Below are positions 34,650 through 45,558 of a stretch of DNA of 64,000 nucleotides, piece by piece. Position 1 is the stretch's first letter. Every line of letters begins with the position of its first letter. Position numbers and translations under genes: made by a program. Under the pieces are notes generated by a model. That model saw only the letters and a list, made by a program, of their open reading frames with translations. It searched no databases and was not told where the DNA came from. Origin of the DNA: Isoetes taiwanensis (lineage: Eukaryota; Streptophyta; Lycopodiopsida; Isoetales; Isoetaceae); the NCBI GenBank assembly GCA_021234155.1, contig JAJEKV010000251.1, positions 124,001 to 188,000 on the forward strand. Reading direction: 5' to 3'.

Positions 34650-35574
34650 TCTTGGGGGGACCGGGGAGGGGCAACTATAATGGCCCACTTTACCCTGCAT
34701 CAACCCTGCAAGGTTTGATACTGAGTGCAAGAAACACAAATGCTGGCTCCACCAAGTCAGAAAACTTGCTCTATACACATATGCGGTCAGACAGTATTGC
34801 GCATTTTCCTTAAGGCTAAGAAAGCCAGTTACATAGCGACGCATGAAAGGGAAATGTTTTACCTCTTGGACCGACATCCCAAGACCTTAATTCTGACGGA
34901 CAATGCTCAGAAAGCCCGTACAACCTACAGGGAACATCACTCCCGAGCAGGAGGGCAATATTTGCGGCAGCTCTATGATCCTCAAGGTGCACAAGCAGCA
35001 TTACTTCCGTAGGAAGGCCCGACGCTAGAAATCACAGAGGCAGATGTGGCTCAGGGCTTACAGCTTGCCAATGGGAAAGCGCTAGACCTGGATAGTATGC
35101 AGGCAGAGTTGCTTAAGTGGGCAAGGCCGTCTATAGTAGTGGTACTAACTGCCTTGTTCAACAGGGAATCACAAGAAGGTTACCCCCCATGCAGAGGACC
35201 ACTAACAGAGTTGTTCTCATCTATAAGGCAGATGACTCGCATTGCCCAGCCAATTATCGAACAATCATGGTTAGTTTTTCTGTGTGCAAAAGCTGCTAGC
35301 CAGGATCCTTAAACAGTAGTCGATGGGCTGGGCAAAGGCAGTAAAGATGCAAGATCTCATCCAAGTAGGATTCAGGCCCCGCCACTCAACCATTGATCAC
35401 ATCTTCGCGTTGCAAACTCTAGTTGAAGACAATAGAAACCATCAACAAGACCTGTATTGCTGCTCTGTGGACTTTATGGACTTCGCTAAGGCCTTTGACA
35501 CTATGCTTTGGGAAAAGGTATGGATAAGATTGCGGCAGCTGAGGTCCCTATGGATCTGCATAATGTAGTGTACA
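34650..35574 (+). pseudogene. LINE (type A), first half of one interrupted copy
   Basis: Broken frames give early reverse transcriptase: 'KKASYIATHER', 'DVAQGLQLANGKALDLDSMQ', 'SNYRTIM'-like text, and 'FRPRHSTIDHIFALQTL' followed by 'SVDFMDFAKAFDTM.WEKV' (the palm motif with catalytic Asp). It stops in 'LHNVVY' at the GTACA that also begins the LINE sequence at 42329 ('...GTACAGGCTATATGAG', coding VYRLYE). The two pieces are therefore one LINE split by an insertion. The endonuclease is missing, so the LINE was already 5' truncated. Confidence 0.85.
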
Positions 35575-35594
35575 CGTAACAGACCCATGGGGGA
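35575..35594 (+). mobile_element. First 20 bp of a miniature LTR element (LTR1, left part)
   Basis: It starts CGTAACAGACCC (TGTAACGGACCC in the other LTRs) right after the LINE target GTACA. It is cut at 35594 by a CACTA transposon end; the remaining LTR1 bases are at 45559-45686. Confidence 0.8.
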
Positions 35595-35649
35595 CACTAC
35601 TACAAAAAAGGTGGTTAATGGCGTCGTTACGACATGAAATCGATGTGGA

Positions 35650-36722
35650 AACACATGACCCCCATTTTCCTTTTTCCCTCTCTCAAATTTCCATGGACTT
35701 TTTTTTCCTTCCCTTTTCCTCCCATCCCTGCCCTTTCCGTCTTCCATGTCTTGTTTCCCTTCTTTTTTTTTTCCACTTTTTTCTTGTGTCCCCTTTCCTC
35801 TCTTTCGCATCATTTTCCTCTTTCCCTTTTCCACGTGCCCTTTCCCCTCTCCCTTTTTCTTTTCTTCCTTCACTTTTCCCTCTTTCCCTTTTTCTTGTGC
35901 CCTTTTCCCCTTACCTTTTCTCCTTTCCCTCGTACCATTTTTCCCTTCCCTTTTCCCCTCCTATTTCTTTTCCCTTTCCCTTCACTTTCTCGTCTCCTTT
36001 CTCCCCACCTTTTTCCTCTTCCCTTTTTTCTCTTCTCTTTTCTACTTATCCCGCCCTTTTTCATGGACTTTTTTCCTTCTATTTTCCTCATTTGCCGATT
36101 GGCCTCAGTGGACGATAAAAAATAATTCTCATTCTCATTCTTTGTTTCTATTTCCATTTTTTCAAGCCCTTTTTCCCTTTCCTTTTTTCCACTTCTTTCA
36201 TGTGCCCATTTTTCATTTCCTCACCCTTTTCCCTTTTTTCCTTCGTGTTTCCCCTTTTCTCACATTTTCCCTCTTTCCCTTTTTTCCTTGCCTTTTTCCC
36301 CTTACCTCTTCCCATTTCGCTCCTACATTTTTTTCTCTTCCCTTTTCCCCTCCCTTTATCTTTTCCTTTTTCCCTTTCCCCTCCCCTTTTCTTTTCCCTT
36401 TTCCCTTCATTTTTTCATTTCCCTTCTCTCCACCTTTTTTATGTTCGTCTTTTTCCCTTCTCTTTTCCACCTATCCCACCGCCCCTTTCCCTCTTCCCCT
36501 TTTTTCCAGTGCTATTTTTCCCTTTCCTTTCCTCCTTTCTTTTTTTTCTCCTCATTTTTGTCTTTTCCTTTTCTCTTTCACATTCCCATGCTATTTTTCC
36601 CTTCCCTTTTTTCCTTTTCTCAGCCTTTCCTTGTTGCCCTTTTTTCCATTTCCCTTTTTCCCGTGCTTTTTTGCCCTTCACCTTCCCCTTTTCCTCCTCC
36701 TTTTTCCTTTTCTCTCCCCTTA
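35650..36722 (+). repeat. 1.1 kb pyrimidine tract (C/T on the plus strand)
   Basis: Almost every base is C or T, in (T)3-5(C)2-3 blocks. The halves before and after about 36090 resemble each other (for example 'CCCTTCTCTTTTC.AC.TATC' in both), so it is an old duplication. It is interrupted at 36085-36140 by the retroelement tail module ('GGACGATAAAAAA' plus an (ATTCTC)n run). Lack of A and G removes stop codons and creates long but spurious open frames. Confidence 0.9.
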
Positions 36723-36748
36723 AGAGATTAAAGCATGACCAATCACGG

Positions 36749-37144
36749 TCAGTGTAGGTTAAGTACGCGTACGTTACGTTTTCCATACTTAACGTACCGT
36801 ACCCATACGTACGGTACGTACTTATTCATTTTGTGCATCAAATAAGAAAAAAAAAATTTGGTTTGTTGTTTACGTACGCGTACGGTACGTACTTTATAAG
36901 TACGGTACAGGTACGGTACGTACTTTATAGGTACGGTACAAGTACTTTTCAAAAAAATTAATTTTTTTTTCGGTTAACGTACGTACCGTACGTATTTTAT
37001 GGTACCGTACGTACCATACGCGTACTTTAAACAACAACTTTTGACGTACGTTTGTACGTTAAACTGGCCATTGTACGTTACCTCGTACTGTACGTTGCAT
37101 ACGTACTGTACACGTACGGTACGGGAAGTACGGTACTACACTGA
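36749..37144. mobile_element. 396-bp MITE built of GTAC palindromes
   Basis: Terminal inverted repeats TCAGTGTAG and CTACACTGA are flanked by a 6-bp direct duplication TCACGG (36743-36748, 37145-37150). The interior is dominated by 'GTACGGTAC', 'CGTACGTAC' and 'ACGCGTAC' units on both strands, so it can fold on itself in many registers. No coding capacity. The superfamily is unclear from a 6-bp duplication. Confidence 0.8.
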
Positions 37145-37150
37145 TCACGG

Positions 37151-38270
37151 TGGTGAGAAATCAAGCAATAAATCCTGGCCTTTGGATGCATCCAGATGAT
37201 CTTAGTCCTCGAATTAGGGCTTGATCCAATCCAATACGGTATAACAATATAATATAAAAAAATATAACATTATGATATAAGATGTATCATGACGCAAGAA
37301 AGAAGAAACAATATTGTATGTTATGAAATGCACCACAATAATACATAAACAAGTGAGAAAAAACTTTTGGGTTCTTTTTGTACCTAAAACCTAAAAAATT
37401 CCATTAAAATTTTATAGAACTCTTTGTGATTATGAATCATATAAGTTTCCATTAAAAAAATTCTTCAAAACCAAGGTTCTTCCAGAATGGGAAGAACCCA
37501 AATCCTCCAACAAAATGAAAAGAATCAAAATCATCCAACTAACATATTGGCCATATCGGGCCATACGACAAACAAAGGGTTTGACATAAGTTTCAGCCGC
37601 GAAGGAAATGAAACAAATGAATACAAAGTTTTTCTTTCTTATCTATAATAGCAGAATTTTTTTGTATCTGTCATAGCATATCTCTTGTTTAGCATGGGTA
37701 CTCCATGGCATAACCATTTCCAAGGTTATTTACTCCATTGCTTTGAAGTGCAAGCAGCATATCTAGAGATCATTTCTCTGCTACTAAAAGGTCTTGTCAT
37801 AGGTAGAGCATGCATTTCGGCATGCTGGGCATGCTCTAATGACCTCTCACTTCTTCACGATTGCATTTGTTAGAGAGAGAAAAGGAAGAGAAATCGTTTT
37901 GTGAGCAAAGAATAGCCCCCGCCAATGGATACCTATGATCAAAATGCAAATCCCGCCATCGACAAGAGCGATGCTCTGGGCCCTTTTGTAAAAATGAAAA
38001 ATGAAACAACTTTAAAATTCCTCCCAAATTGTTTAACAGCTCAGATTAGAGGGTTGTTAAAAATAAAACAGCTTTAGACTTTCCCCTTTTGTTTAACAGC
38101 TCAGATTAGAGGATTCTTTCTTTGTTTTGATTAAAAAATACAGCTTTCTTTTGCGTTCAAACCTTATCAGACTCTTAATCTAAAGGGAGAGTCCTTATTG
38201 GTGCAGAGTACTGGAGGAGTATTGATAACTAATTATCAGTACTATTCCACCCATATAAGATCGATAAGGT
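37151..38270. other. No gene recognised (interior of CACTA)
   Basis: AT-rich; no transposase-like frame. A short direct repeat 'TTGTTTAACAGCTCAGATTA' occurs near 38030 and 38092. Confidence 0.4.
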
Positions 38271-38469
38271 GGTTATCAGTCTTCGCCTCAACCGATAACC
38301 AAAAATGCGTGGCCTCGGTTGTACGTCCTCGGCCTGATATTTGGCACGTAAGGCTGAGGCCTGGCCTTCGGTCCTAGCAAGCCTCGGGCTTATGTGCCAA
38401 ATATCTCGCCTCGGACGTACAACCTCAATCACACATTTTTGGTTATCGGTCTCTGCCAGACCGATAACC
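38271..38469. mobile_element. Foldback element with about 90-bp arms
   Basis: 'GGTTATCAGTCT...GATATTTGGCAC...' on the left pairs with 'GTGCCAAATATC...AGACCGATAACC' on the right. The arms are about 88 bp with some mismatches and a loop of about 20 bp. A TAAGGT motif lies just outside both arms. Probably a MITE; the transcript would form a long hairpin. Confidence 0.8.
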
Positions 38470-38499
38470 TTACCTTAAGCACGCAGTTTGTGCGCAGCC

Positions 38500-39314
38500 C
38501 CCCTAAATTAAGAAAATAATATGTTTGGTATAGCTGATACCTCCCCTTCTTTTCTTTCTCGTGCTTATATTGTTTGGGTTGCCTAGAGGGGCAAACCCTT
38601 GCTCATGTGGGGTTTTGGTATATGCTCGGTATATGCTGGTATATACCCAAGATATACCAAGAACCGTTCCAAACCTGCTATTGCAAGTATTCTACCAATC
38701 GCAGCTATTGCTGCGTGAGCCTCATCGCCCTTGTTCAACCGCCTAACTGATATGGATTTTAATTTCTACTTTTGAATCCTTTCAAGGCTTCATTTTATTT
38801 CTCCACGTAACTATATAAATATAGTAATGTGATATTTTATGCTTCTTATCATTTTTTAGTTTTCAACACACAAGTACCTAGGTATATAAACTTAGGAATT
38901 GCAACAACAATTTTTGTGCTCAAATACTGTATTGCAAACCTAGATGTATAATCATAGGTTTGATATTCACCAATTATTACTTTGAGCATGTACATTTGTA
39001 ACATGATAATTCCTTCAATAAGGTTCTTCCTGATCTGGCAGCTGCTTGTAACATAGATGCAGCTCCCCTGCTTGAAGAAATGTGCTTCCTTTCCTTGCAA
39101 GAGTAAGTAATATGTTGCACTGTCATATGATTCTATTTTTGGAACTTAGATTCGTCACACTAGTTGTTGAGCTTCTTCTGCTTGTTGTCCAAGCAAGGCT
39201 TGAATGCTGTAAATTAACTTAATCCTGCAGACATAACCTCCTTCCAAATCAACATCTAGGTTAAAAGCTTCTAACATATCCATCATTGGGTCCTCGCACA
39301 AAACCCTGAAGAAG
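38500..39314. other. No gene recognised
   Basis: Contains a 'GGTATATGCT' mini-repeat at about 38617-38645 and otherwise AT-rich sequence. Confidence 0.4.
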
Positions 39315-40220
39315 AGGGAGCACCCTTAAGTGTTTCTTGTTCCTTACTCATTGCACTTTCTAAAGCTTTCCTGTGCCTGGGATTGAGAACCCCTGAGCCA
39401 GGTCGAATGACTTACAAAGAAAAGATAATATAAATTCTATGTTGTAACTAAAATCATATATAAACTAGAGTTCGGATAAGTACCACATATCCAGCACGAG
39501 CATTCGATGTAGTTGGGGCTTCATGTCTTTTCCATTTAATGAGATGATTCGTGACAATGGACCTGAGGCGCCTCTTTTAGCCCACGCATCGTTTGCAATC
39601 ATGGGTAGAAGCGACTACTCATAACGTCCACACGGTTTGCACAAGGCCCCCAAGAAGGAACTATTATATTAAAGCAATATCAAATCATCTGAAAACCACA
39701 ATATATGTGGTTTTTTATGTAGGAATTTGTCTAATAGAAGAAAACCACATGCTATAGTCATTTGTCAAGACTGATGGTGGTTTCTGACATAGCTTTTTAA
39801 GTTAGTTATTGATGCTACAATGGTGCATGAAACTAGTTGTGGTTTATGAGATAGTTTCAAGCATATAGTAATGGTTTGTTAAAACTAGTAATGGCCTTGT
39901 CAAAACCATTCTATGTTGCTTCAAAGACTGGTTCTATGTCCAATATTAATCGACGTATGTAAAGTGGTTGTTACTGATTGTCAAAACAAAATATGTTAGG
40001 GTTGGTGGAATGAACCCTTTGAGCTACTTTTGAACACTCAGTTCAAGTGATTTTCAACTCCAACAATGATCTCCTCTTCCCATTTCTATTCAATTTAATA
40101 CAAAAATCTTCTTCTCAAATGCCACTTCATAAGATAATGTGATACACATTCTTATTATATGGTAACACCACTATGTAACTTGAAGTTTGACCTATCAAAA
40201 TAGATACTAAAATTTGTTAT

Positions 40221-40902
40221 ATTCTAGAAGGAGCTCGCATGAAAATGACAAAAACCTCCCGATAGATAGGCTTCTCATTCATCTCAGCAGATTTTCTACA
40301 ATGGTGGATAGTGGGTAGCCGCGCACATGCGAACTACCCATGAAGAAAAATAAAGGGAACGTCCAATTATACAACTTGGACCCCATGAAATACAATGCTA
40401 ATAGATGTTTGTTTGTGTACCTGCCGAAAGCTTATCACCGGGATTAAAAAACCCCGCCCTTTCGGGTTTTCGAGGAAAAACCCTAGTGATAAGCCTTCAA
40501 CAAGGGGCTTGGACAAACGTAAGGCTGAGAATTCGCTCCCAAAAAACCCACGAAAGGAGAAGTCGAAGCTGCCGCCGCTTGCCAACCTGTACCTGCACAA
40601 CACCAACACAAGAACAAATGTGACAAAACAAACCTCCCAAAGTGGAGGGTCTGATCACGCGTGCCACGCGACAACAAAATAAAAACCTCTTCAAATAGAG
40701 GGGCTGATAATGCGTGCCAGGCGACAAATACATTAAACAATTAAGGGGGGGAGGGTGGGTTTCAAAGAAAAGAGAATAGGGTACTGCTGAGAGAGAAGAG
40801 GAAGCGCCGATGAGACGTTGATGAAGAACCCCGCCTAATATAGCGATCTCCCAGAGAAGGCATGCATGCATGCAAGACATGCATGCTCACTCCTTCTAGA
40901 AT
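40221..40902. mobile_element. Inverted-repeat element I (682 bp)
   Basis: It begins ATTCTAGAAGGAGC and ends with the inverse GCTC-CTCCTTCTAGAAT-type sequence (about 21-bp arms with two mismatches). It shares its last 130 bp with element II. It is absent from unit 2, so it arrived after the tandem duplication (or was lost there). The interior carries part of the retroelement tail module (40430-40500). Confidence 0.65.
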
Positions 40903-40929
40903 GTCGATCCGAGGGCTCGGATCGATGGC

Positions 40930-41271
40930 ATTCTAGAAGGAGCTCGCATGAAAATGACAAAAACCTCCCGAATAGAAGAGAACTTCCATATCAAAACGGG
41001 TTCGAGGATGAAGGTCAAAAGATTATGGCTAAAGAAGAGGCAAGGCCGAGAAAGGACATGCGACAGCATGAAAGAAACGCCAAACTGGTCAATCCAAGCA
41101 AGGAGAAGCCCCTCCCCTGCATGGTTTCAAATAAAAGAGAATATGGTACTGCTGAGAGAGAAGAGGAAGCGCCAATGAGACGTTGATGAAGAACCCCGCC
41201 TAATATAGCGATCTCCCAGAAAAGGCATGCATGCATGCATGCAAGACATGCATGCTCGCTCCTTCTAGAAT
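40930..41271. mobile_element. Inverted-repeat element II (342 bp)
   Basis: Same ends as element I. Both are followed by the same 27-29 bp spacer holding the palindrome GATCCGAG-GG-CTCGGATC. A (CATG)n run lies near its right end. The pair is probably a duplication of one element. Confidence 0.65.
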
Positions 41272-41397
41272 GTCGATCCGAGGGCTCGGATCGATGGCAT
41301 TTCCATTTGAAAGTTCTTATATATGAGTTGTTAAGCATCTTATCATATCGTAACATTACACAATATAGAATTTAAAGTTTGACCTAGCAAATAGATA

Positions 41398-41507
41398 CTC
41401 AAATATGTAGCACAATAACAGAGGATTCCAGGGGGATTTGCAATGGATGTATAAATGAGCATTCTTGAAAACATAGACTGTAGCCCAAAAGCAATTGAAT
41501 AGCTTGC

Positions 41508-41552
<45 letters not shown>

Positions 41553-42070
41553 TTCAATTAAAAAAATAATCACGTTAACTTGCTAGTTGTATTGGTCAAA
41601 GTATTCTTATTAGGACATTGGATTATTTTGGTAGAGCTTCGAGTCCCAGTATTTCATATTCTAAAACCTTAGACAGGTTCGATTCCCCTCAAAACCTTAG
41701 GCGAACTCGTATTTCATATTTCGAAATCATAGACGCCCCCAATCATAAATGACTATAATCGAAACGAGAGTCACCAGAGGCCACAACATGGGATATGGGC
41801 AGTAGGATAGACGGATCTAATGGCCGAGGTAGTCCAGGGAACACCTCATTTACAATATGCAGCACAATAATAGGGGGTTCCAAGGGGATTTGCCATGGAT
41901 GTTTAAATGAGCATTCTTGAAACCATAGGCCGCAGCCCTAAAGCAATTGAATAGGTTGTTATTAAAAAAAAAACATAGATTCATCTAAAGAAACAATCAC
42001 GTTAGCTTGCTAGTTGTATTGGTCAAAGTATTCTTATTAGGCCATTGGATTATCATGGTAGAGGTTTGAG
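41398..42070 (+). repeat. Internal duplication of about 230 bp within unit 1
   Basis: 41398-41640 and 41855-42070 share 'AGCACAATAA.AG', 'AATGAGCATTCTTGAAA', 'GTATTGGTCAAAGTATTC' and neighbouring sequence in the same order. The same pair exists in unit 2, so this duplication is older than the tandem duplication. Confidence 0.85.
41511..41550 (+). repeat. 40-base A homopolymer
   Basis: Forty consecutive A; the matching place in unit 2 (48830-48842) has 13. Slippage or assembly error could account for the length. Confidence 0.9.
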
Positions 42071-42183
42071 TACACCCTCAATACCATTGGATGGTAGATC
42101 ATGACTTGGTCTTGGACACCATGGGATGCTGTAATCTATGGTTTGTAATGCTCGGGGATGAGCATAATTCTACTGACAGAGAT

Positions 42184-42328
42184 TGTAACGGACCCATGGG
42201 AGACTGCTTGAGTTGATATTGGTGTCGCATTCCCGAAACACCGACATAAATGGGTAGAAGCGACTACTTATAAACGTCTACATGGTTTTGCCCAGTTGGT
42301 TAAGGGCATGTCAGTTAGGAACATTATA
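42184..42328 (+). mobile_element. Miniature LTR element, LTR next to LINE (unit 1)
   Basis: 145 bp, from TGTAACGGACCC to GGAACATTATA (consensus ...GTTACA). It is followed by GTACA, the same five bases that precede LTR1 at 35570-35574. It is the right-hand LTR of the insertion that split the type A LINE. Confidence 0.85.
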
Positions 42329-43888
42329 GTACAGGCTATATGAGACAATGCTCAGACCGGTTGTAGTTGACTGGTCAACTATTCGATAGCAGTATTAGGG
42401 TCTACAAGGGATGCCCTCTCTCTCCAACACTTGTGCTTTAGGTTGATCACTTGGAGAGCTGGATTGTTGACAATGGGGGCATTGGAGATCACCTTTTACA
42501 CCAGATCATCAGTCATCTAATATATGCTAATGATGTGGACCGCCTAACTTACACTCCAGCAGACATGTAATGCCATCTCGATGCTCTGGACACATTCTAC
42601 AAGGTGGCCGACATGCGTAGGTCCTCATACCATCCTTACGTCAGTCAAGGGACCCCGCCTTCAGTTACCGGGGGCAAGATGTGGAAGTGGCGCCCACATA
42701 CAAATATTTGAGAGTGGAGTTTCCTTCTACTATGCATTGGGGCACTTCCATCCGGCTAGGAGCATCAACGGGCTGGAAGGCACTATATATGCAATGTAGA
42801 ACAACAGTCATAGAGCAGAGCTATATGATTGGGCCCATCAGCTGCACATGTTCAGGGTCTTCGTGGAGCTTGTCCTTCCATATGGGTTCGAAGTCTGGAG
42901 CCTGGTGGTGTCCCTCTCTACTCGGAATGACTTGAAGAAGGTGCAGAAAGCCTTTTTAGCACAGACATTGGGAGTGAAGTCCATGGTTCCATATCAAATC
43001 CTATTGCAGGAGAGATGTTTCTTGCCCCTTTGGAGGGCAGCCCTTGATTGCCACAATCTACTTTCAGAAGGTGCTCAATATGGATGATGCTTGTCTTCCT
43101 AATCTAGCTTATATCCTGACAATGGTGTCGCAACACAAGGCCTGCTGGAGGGAAAAGAGAGCTCAGTGGCCAGCCAGATGGAATGTGCAGGAGCACAAGT
43201 GCGTACATGTGCAAATAGAGGCAGATTGCCATATCTTGATGCAATACCTTGATGCTTGCTTCCTCAACAAGCTTTGAAATGCCAGCTGCCTTTGAACATG
43301 TCAAGACAGCACATTACCAGTGCCACATAAATCCCACATTCGAGGCCCGCAATGCTTCTTACGTACCCATTTGCCTACGAAAAGTTGCAGACTCATTGCC
43401 TCGATTCGCACATGTGAACACCGTCTTCGAATTGAGAGGGCAGTATGATTGGGAAGTCACCTCAAGACATGCTTTGTCAATGCTGCTCCAAATGGAAGCC
43501 ATTGAGGATGAATGCCATGCCCTTCAGAGCTGTCCAATGCATGATCAAATTTGGACACGTTATGATGAGTTGGTCAGGCCTGGCCAACCACTACATGTGA
43601 TATTGAGCATGTCTTCAATACATATGCTGGAATCATATCTTCAGGAGGTCATGGATATGCAAGATCATCATGTTTTCAGACACTCACCTGACATGTATAT
43701 ATGTACTTCATGATGTATATTCGTACAATTTGACACCATTCTTATTTTTGGCACGTTTTTTCCCTCGAAAACCCTTCAGACCGAGGTTTTTTTTAATCCG
43801 GATAATAAGTTTGTTGCGCCCTTTCATTGGGTCCCATAAGCCGGTTGGTCTCCGTGGACGATAAAAACCATTCTATTCTATTCTAATA
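42329..43888 (+). pseudogene. LINE (type A), second half of the interrupted copy, with intact 3' tail
   Basis: It continues 'VYRLYETM', then 'SWIVDNG'-type text, 'ILLQERCFLPLWRAAL', 'MDDACLPNLAYILTMV' and the C-terminal 'DECHALQSCPMHDQIWTRYD' Cys/His region, ending near 43713 with the peptide 'HSPDMYICTS'. The 3' untranslated part has a CCC/GGG-rich hairpin around a T-run, then 'GGTCTCCGTGGACGATAAAA' and (TTCTA)3. This is the best view of how the family ends. Frames are broken. Confidence 0.88.
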
Positions 43889-43889
43889 T

Positions 43890-44648
43890 TATCATCTAAA
43901 CTCAAATTCATGTCCATAAACTTTTATTGCACGACAATTTGTTCTTGTGCACATTACAATGTAGAATCTTAAGTTCTAACTAATAGAAGGAGCAATCACC
44001 ATGCAAAGTTGCCTCCCCTCTTCCAAAACACAACCCCCTTGCATTCCTTTCCAAAATATTAACATTGTATAATTGTGTGCATACTTTGTACATCTTATAC
44101 ATTTCAACATAAACAAGGCATTTTGCTCTCTACCTATGAAATAATGTCCAATAAACTATCAGATTCATATTGAGTTCCTTGAATCAGAGTTAGCCCAGGT
44201 TTTTCCTTGCAAAAAACAACAAAGTCCAAATCCAGATCGGCGTGCACCCAATACCCATGCAACTAGACTTCGAAGCCAGCCACACAAGCGACCTCATTTT
44301 TCAAAAAATGTGGAGGGATTTCTGAAAGCGGGAGTCTTCTGCCGCCTTGATTTCTAAAAGCCGAAGTCAAAGTTTGGTTCGGGTCATGGAAATGCACCCT
44401 CACTGTGCTGATGGAAGGACTGGTACCATTACCCTCATCCAGTGCATGAATACATGGTATGTATACGATGTGGTATAGATACGAAGTATTAGAATCTTCG
44501 AATATCTCATAGATATGCTCACATCACAAGCCCCCTTTGCCACAAATAAGATACATTTTCTGACGTTTTCGCCTGGCGCCCGGCTATGGCGATATTTTCG
44601 ACCACCAATGGTCCTCACTTAATTGGCCATTTTCCTTGGATTTGAACG
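43890..44648 (+). other. Rest of unit 1, no gene recognised
   Basis: The last 290 bp (from about 44360) recur at 53860-54151 in unit 2 and, in part, at 58560-58690 in front of the R3H pseudogene. Confidence 0.6.
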
Positions 44649-45179
44649 ACACCCTTAAGGGAGTACCCTTAAGTGTTTCTTATTCCTTGCTCATTGCACT
44701 TTCTAAAGCTTTCCTGTGCCTGGGATTGAGAACCCCTGAGCCAGGTCGAATGACTTACAAGAAAAGATAATATAAATTCTACGTTGTAACTAAAATCATA
44801 TATAAACTAGAGTTCGGATAAGTACCACATATCCAGCACGAGCATTCGATGTAGTTGGGGCTTCATGTCTTTCCCATTTAATGAGATGGTTCATGACAAT
44901 GGACCTGAGGCGCCTCTTTTAGCCCACGCATTGTTTGCAATCACATATAATCTTATTGGTCTAGAATTTATAGAAAGTGTTATAGTTACTTTGGCACGAA
45001 TGTAACAACTAAAAGCTCTCTTCTAAAACATCCTCTATAATCTGACATCCTCTATAGTCCTCAAAGTACGTTGTACTCGGCGCAACACTATCATCGAAAG
45101 ATTCTCATAGGCGCAAGCCAAGCAAACAAAGGAAAATAAGTCTCGGGCTTTTATTACGGTTCTATTAAAAAACATATCA

Positions 45180-45558
45180 GGCGTGATGTCGCACTTAAAA
45201 CTACTCGATGTCGCACCTTTAACGCGATGTCCCATGTGCTACGTTTCATATTTAACATATAACGTGGCACATCACACCTTCAACTCGACGTCGCATGAGC
45301 TATGTCGATCGTTTTATCTGCGACGTCACGTTGAAGTGACGACGTTGTGCATTGCTCATGTGACGTGGCGCATTGCAGTTTCGATGTGGCACGTTGTAGA
45401 TGCTACGTAGGCCATTGCGACATCTGCTTGAACGTTTGTATGGTAACGTAGAATGTCGCACTTACGACGTCATGAAAAATTTTTAACGATGTTGTGAGAA
45501 TGCACGATCATTTTGCGACATCGACATGACGTCGCTAATAGCCCATTCTCTAGTAGTG
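45180..45558 (-). repeat. CACTA subterminal motif array
   Basis: Variants of GATGTCGCAC / GACGTGGCGCA occur about a dozen times in both orientations up to the inverted CACTA end. Such arrays bind CACTA transposase. Confidence 0.65.

Larger units (their letters stand above)
39315..44648 (+). repeat. Tandem segmental duplication, unit 1 (5.3 kb)
   Basis: It runs from 'GGGAGCACCCTTAAGTG' to '...GGATTTGAACG' and is collinear with unit 2 apart from insertions and deletions. Specific to unit 1: a block with two inverted-repeat elements (40221-41299), and a deletion at 39600/39601 that removed the 3' end of the CACTA element and much of the miniature LTR element (still present in unit 2 at about 44943-45907). 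It contains the second half of the type A LINE. Confidence 0.92.
35595..45558. mobile_element. CACTA (EnSpm/CMC) transposon, ends now separated by a tandem duplication
   Basis: The left end is CACTACTACAAAAAAGG. The right end, read inverted, is CACTACTAGAGAATGGG, and both continue with 'TTA..G.CGTC' text. Both ends lie in the same position of the same 145-bp LTR. Left LTR part (20 bp) plus right part (128 bp) minus the 3-bp duplication (GGA/AGA, target AGA) equals exactly 145. The right subterminal region (45180-45558) has about a dozen 'GATGTCGCA'/'GACGTGGCGCA' motifs, typical of CACTA transposase binding arrays. Removing duplicated sequence, the original element was about 4.6 kb. No transposase frame is visible, so it is non-autonomous. 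Confidence 0.75.

Noticed and set aside
35442-36470. Lys/Glu/Gly/Arg-rich minus-strand frames
   Set aside because: The complement of the pyrimidine tract; purine-only codons, no start context and no family.
35618-36757. Several long plus-strand open frames (up to 325 codons) of Phe, Ser, Leu and Pro
   Set aside because: They arise because a C/T-only strand cannot encode stop codons. Three overlapping frames are open at once, with no motif.
40866-41186. 106-codon charged frame inside the inverted-repeat element
   Set aside because: It crosses repeated non-coding segments of the two elements and has no recognisable motif.
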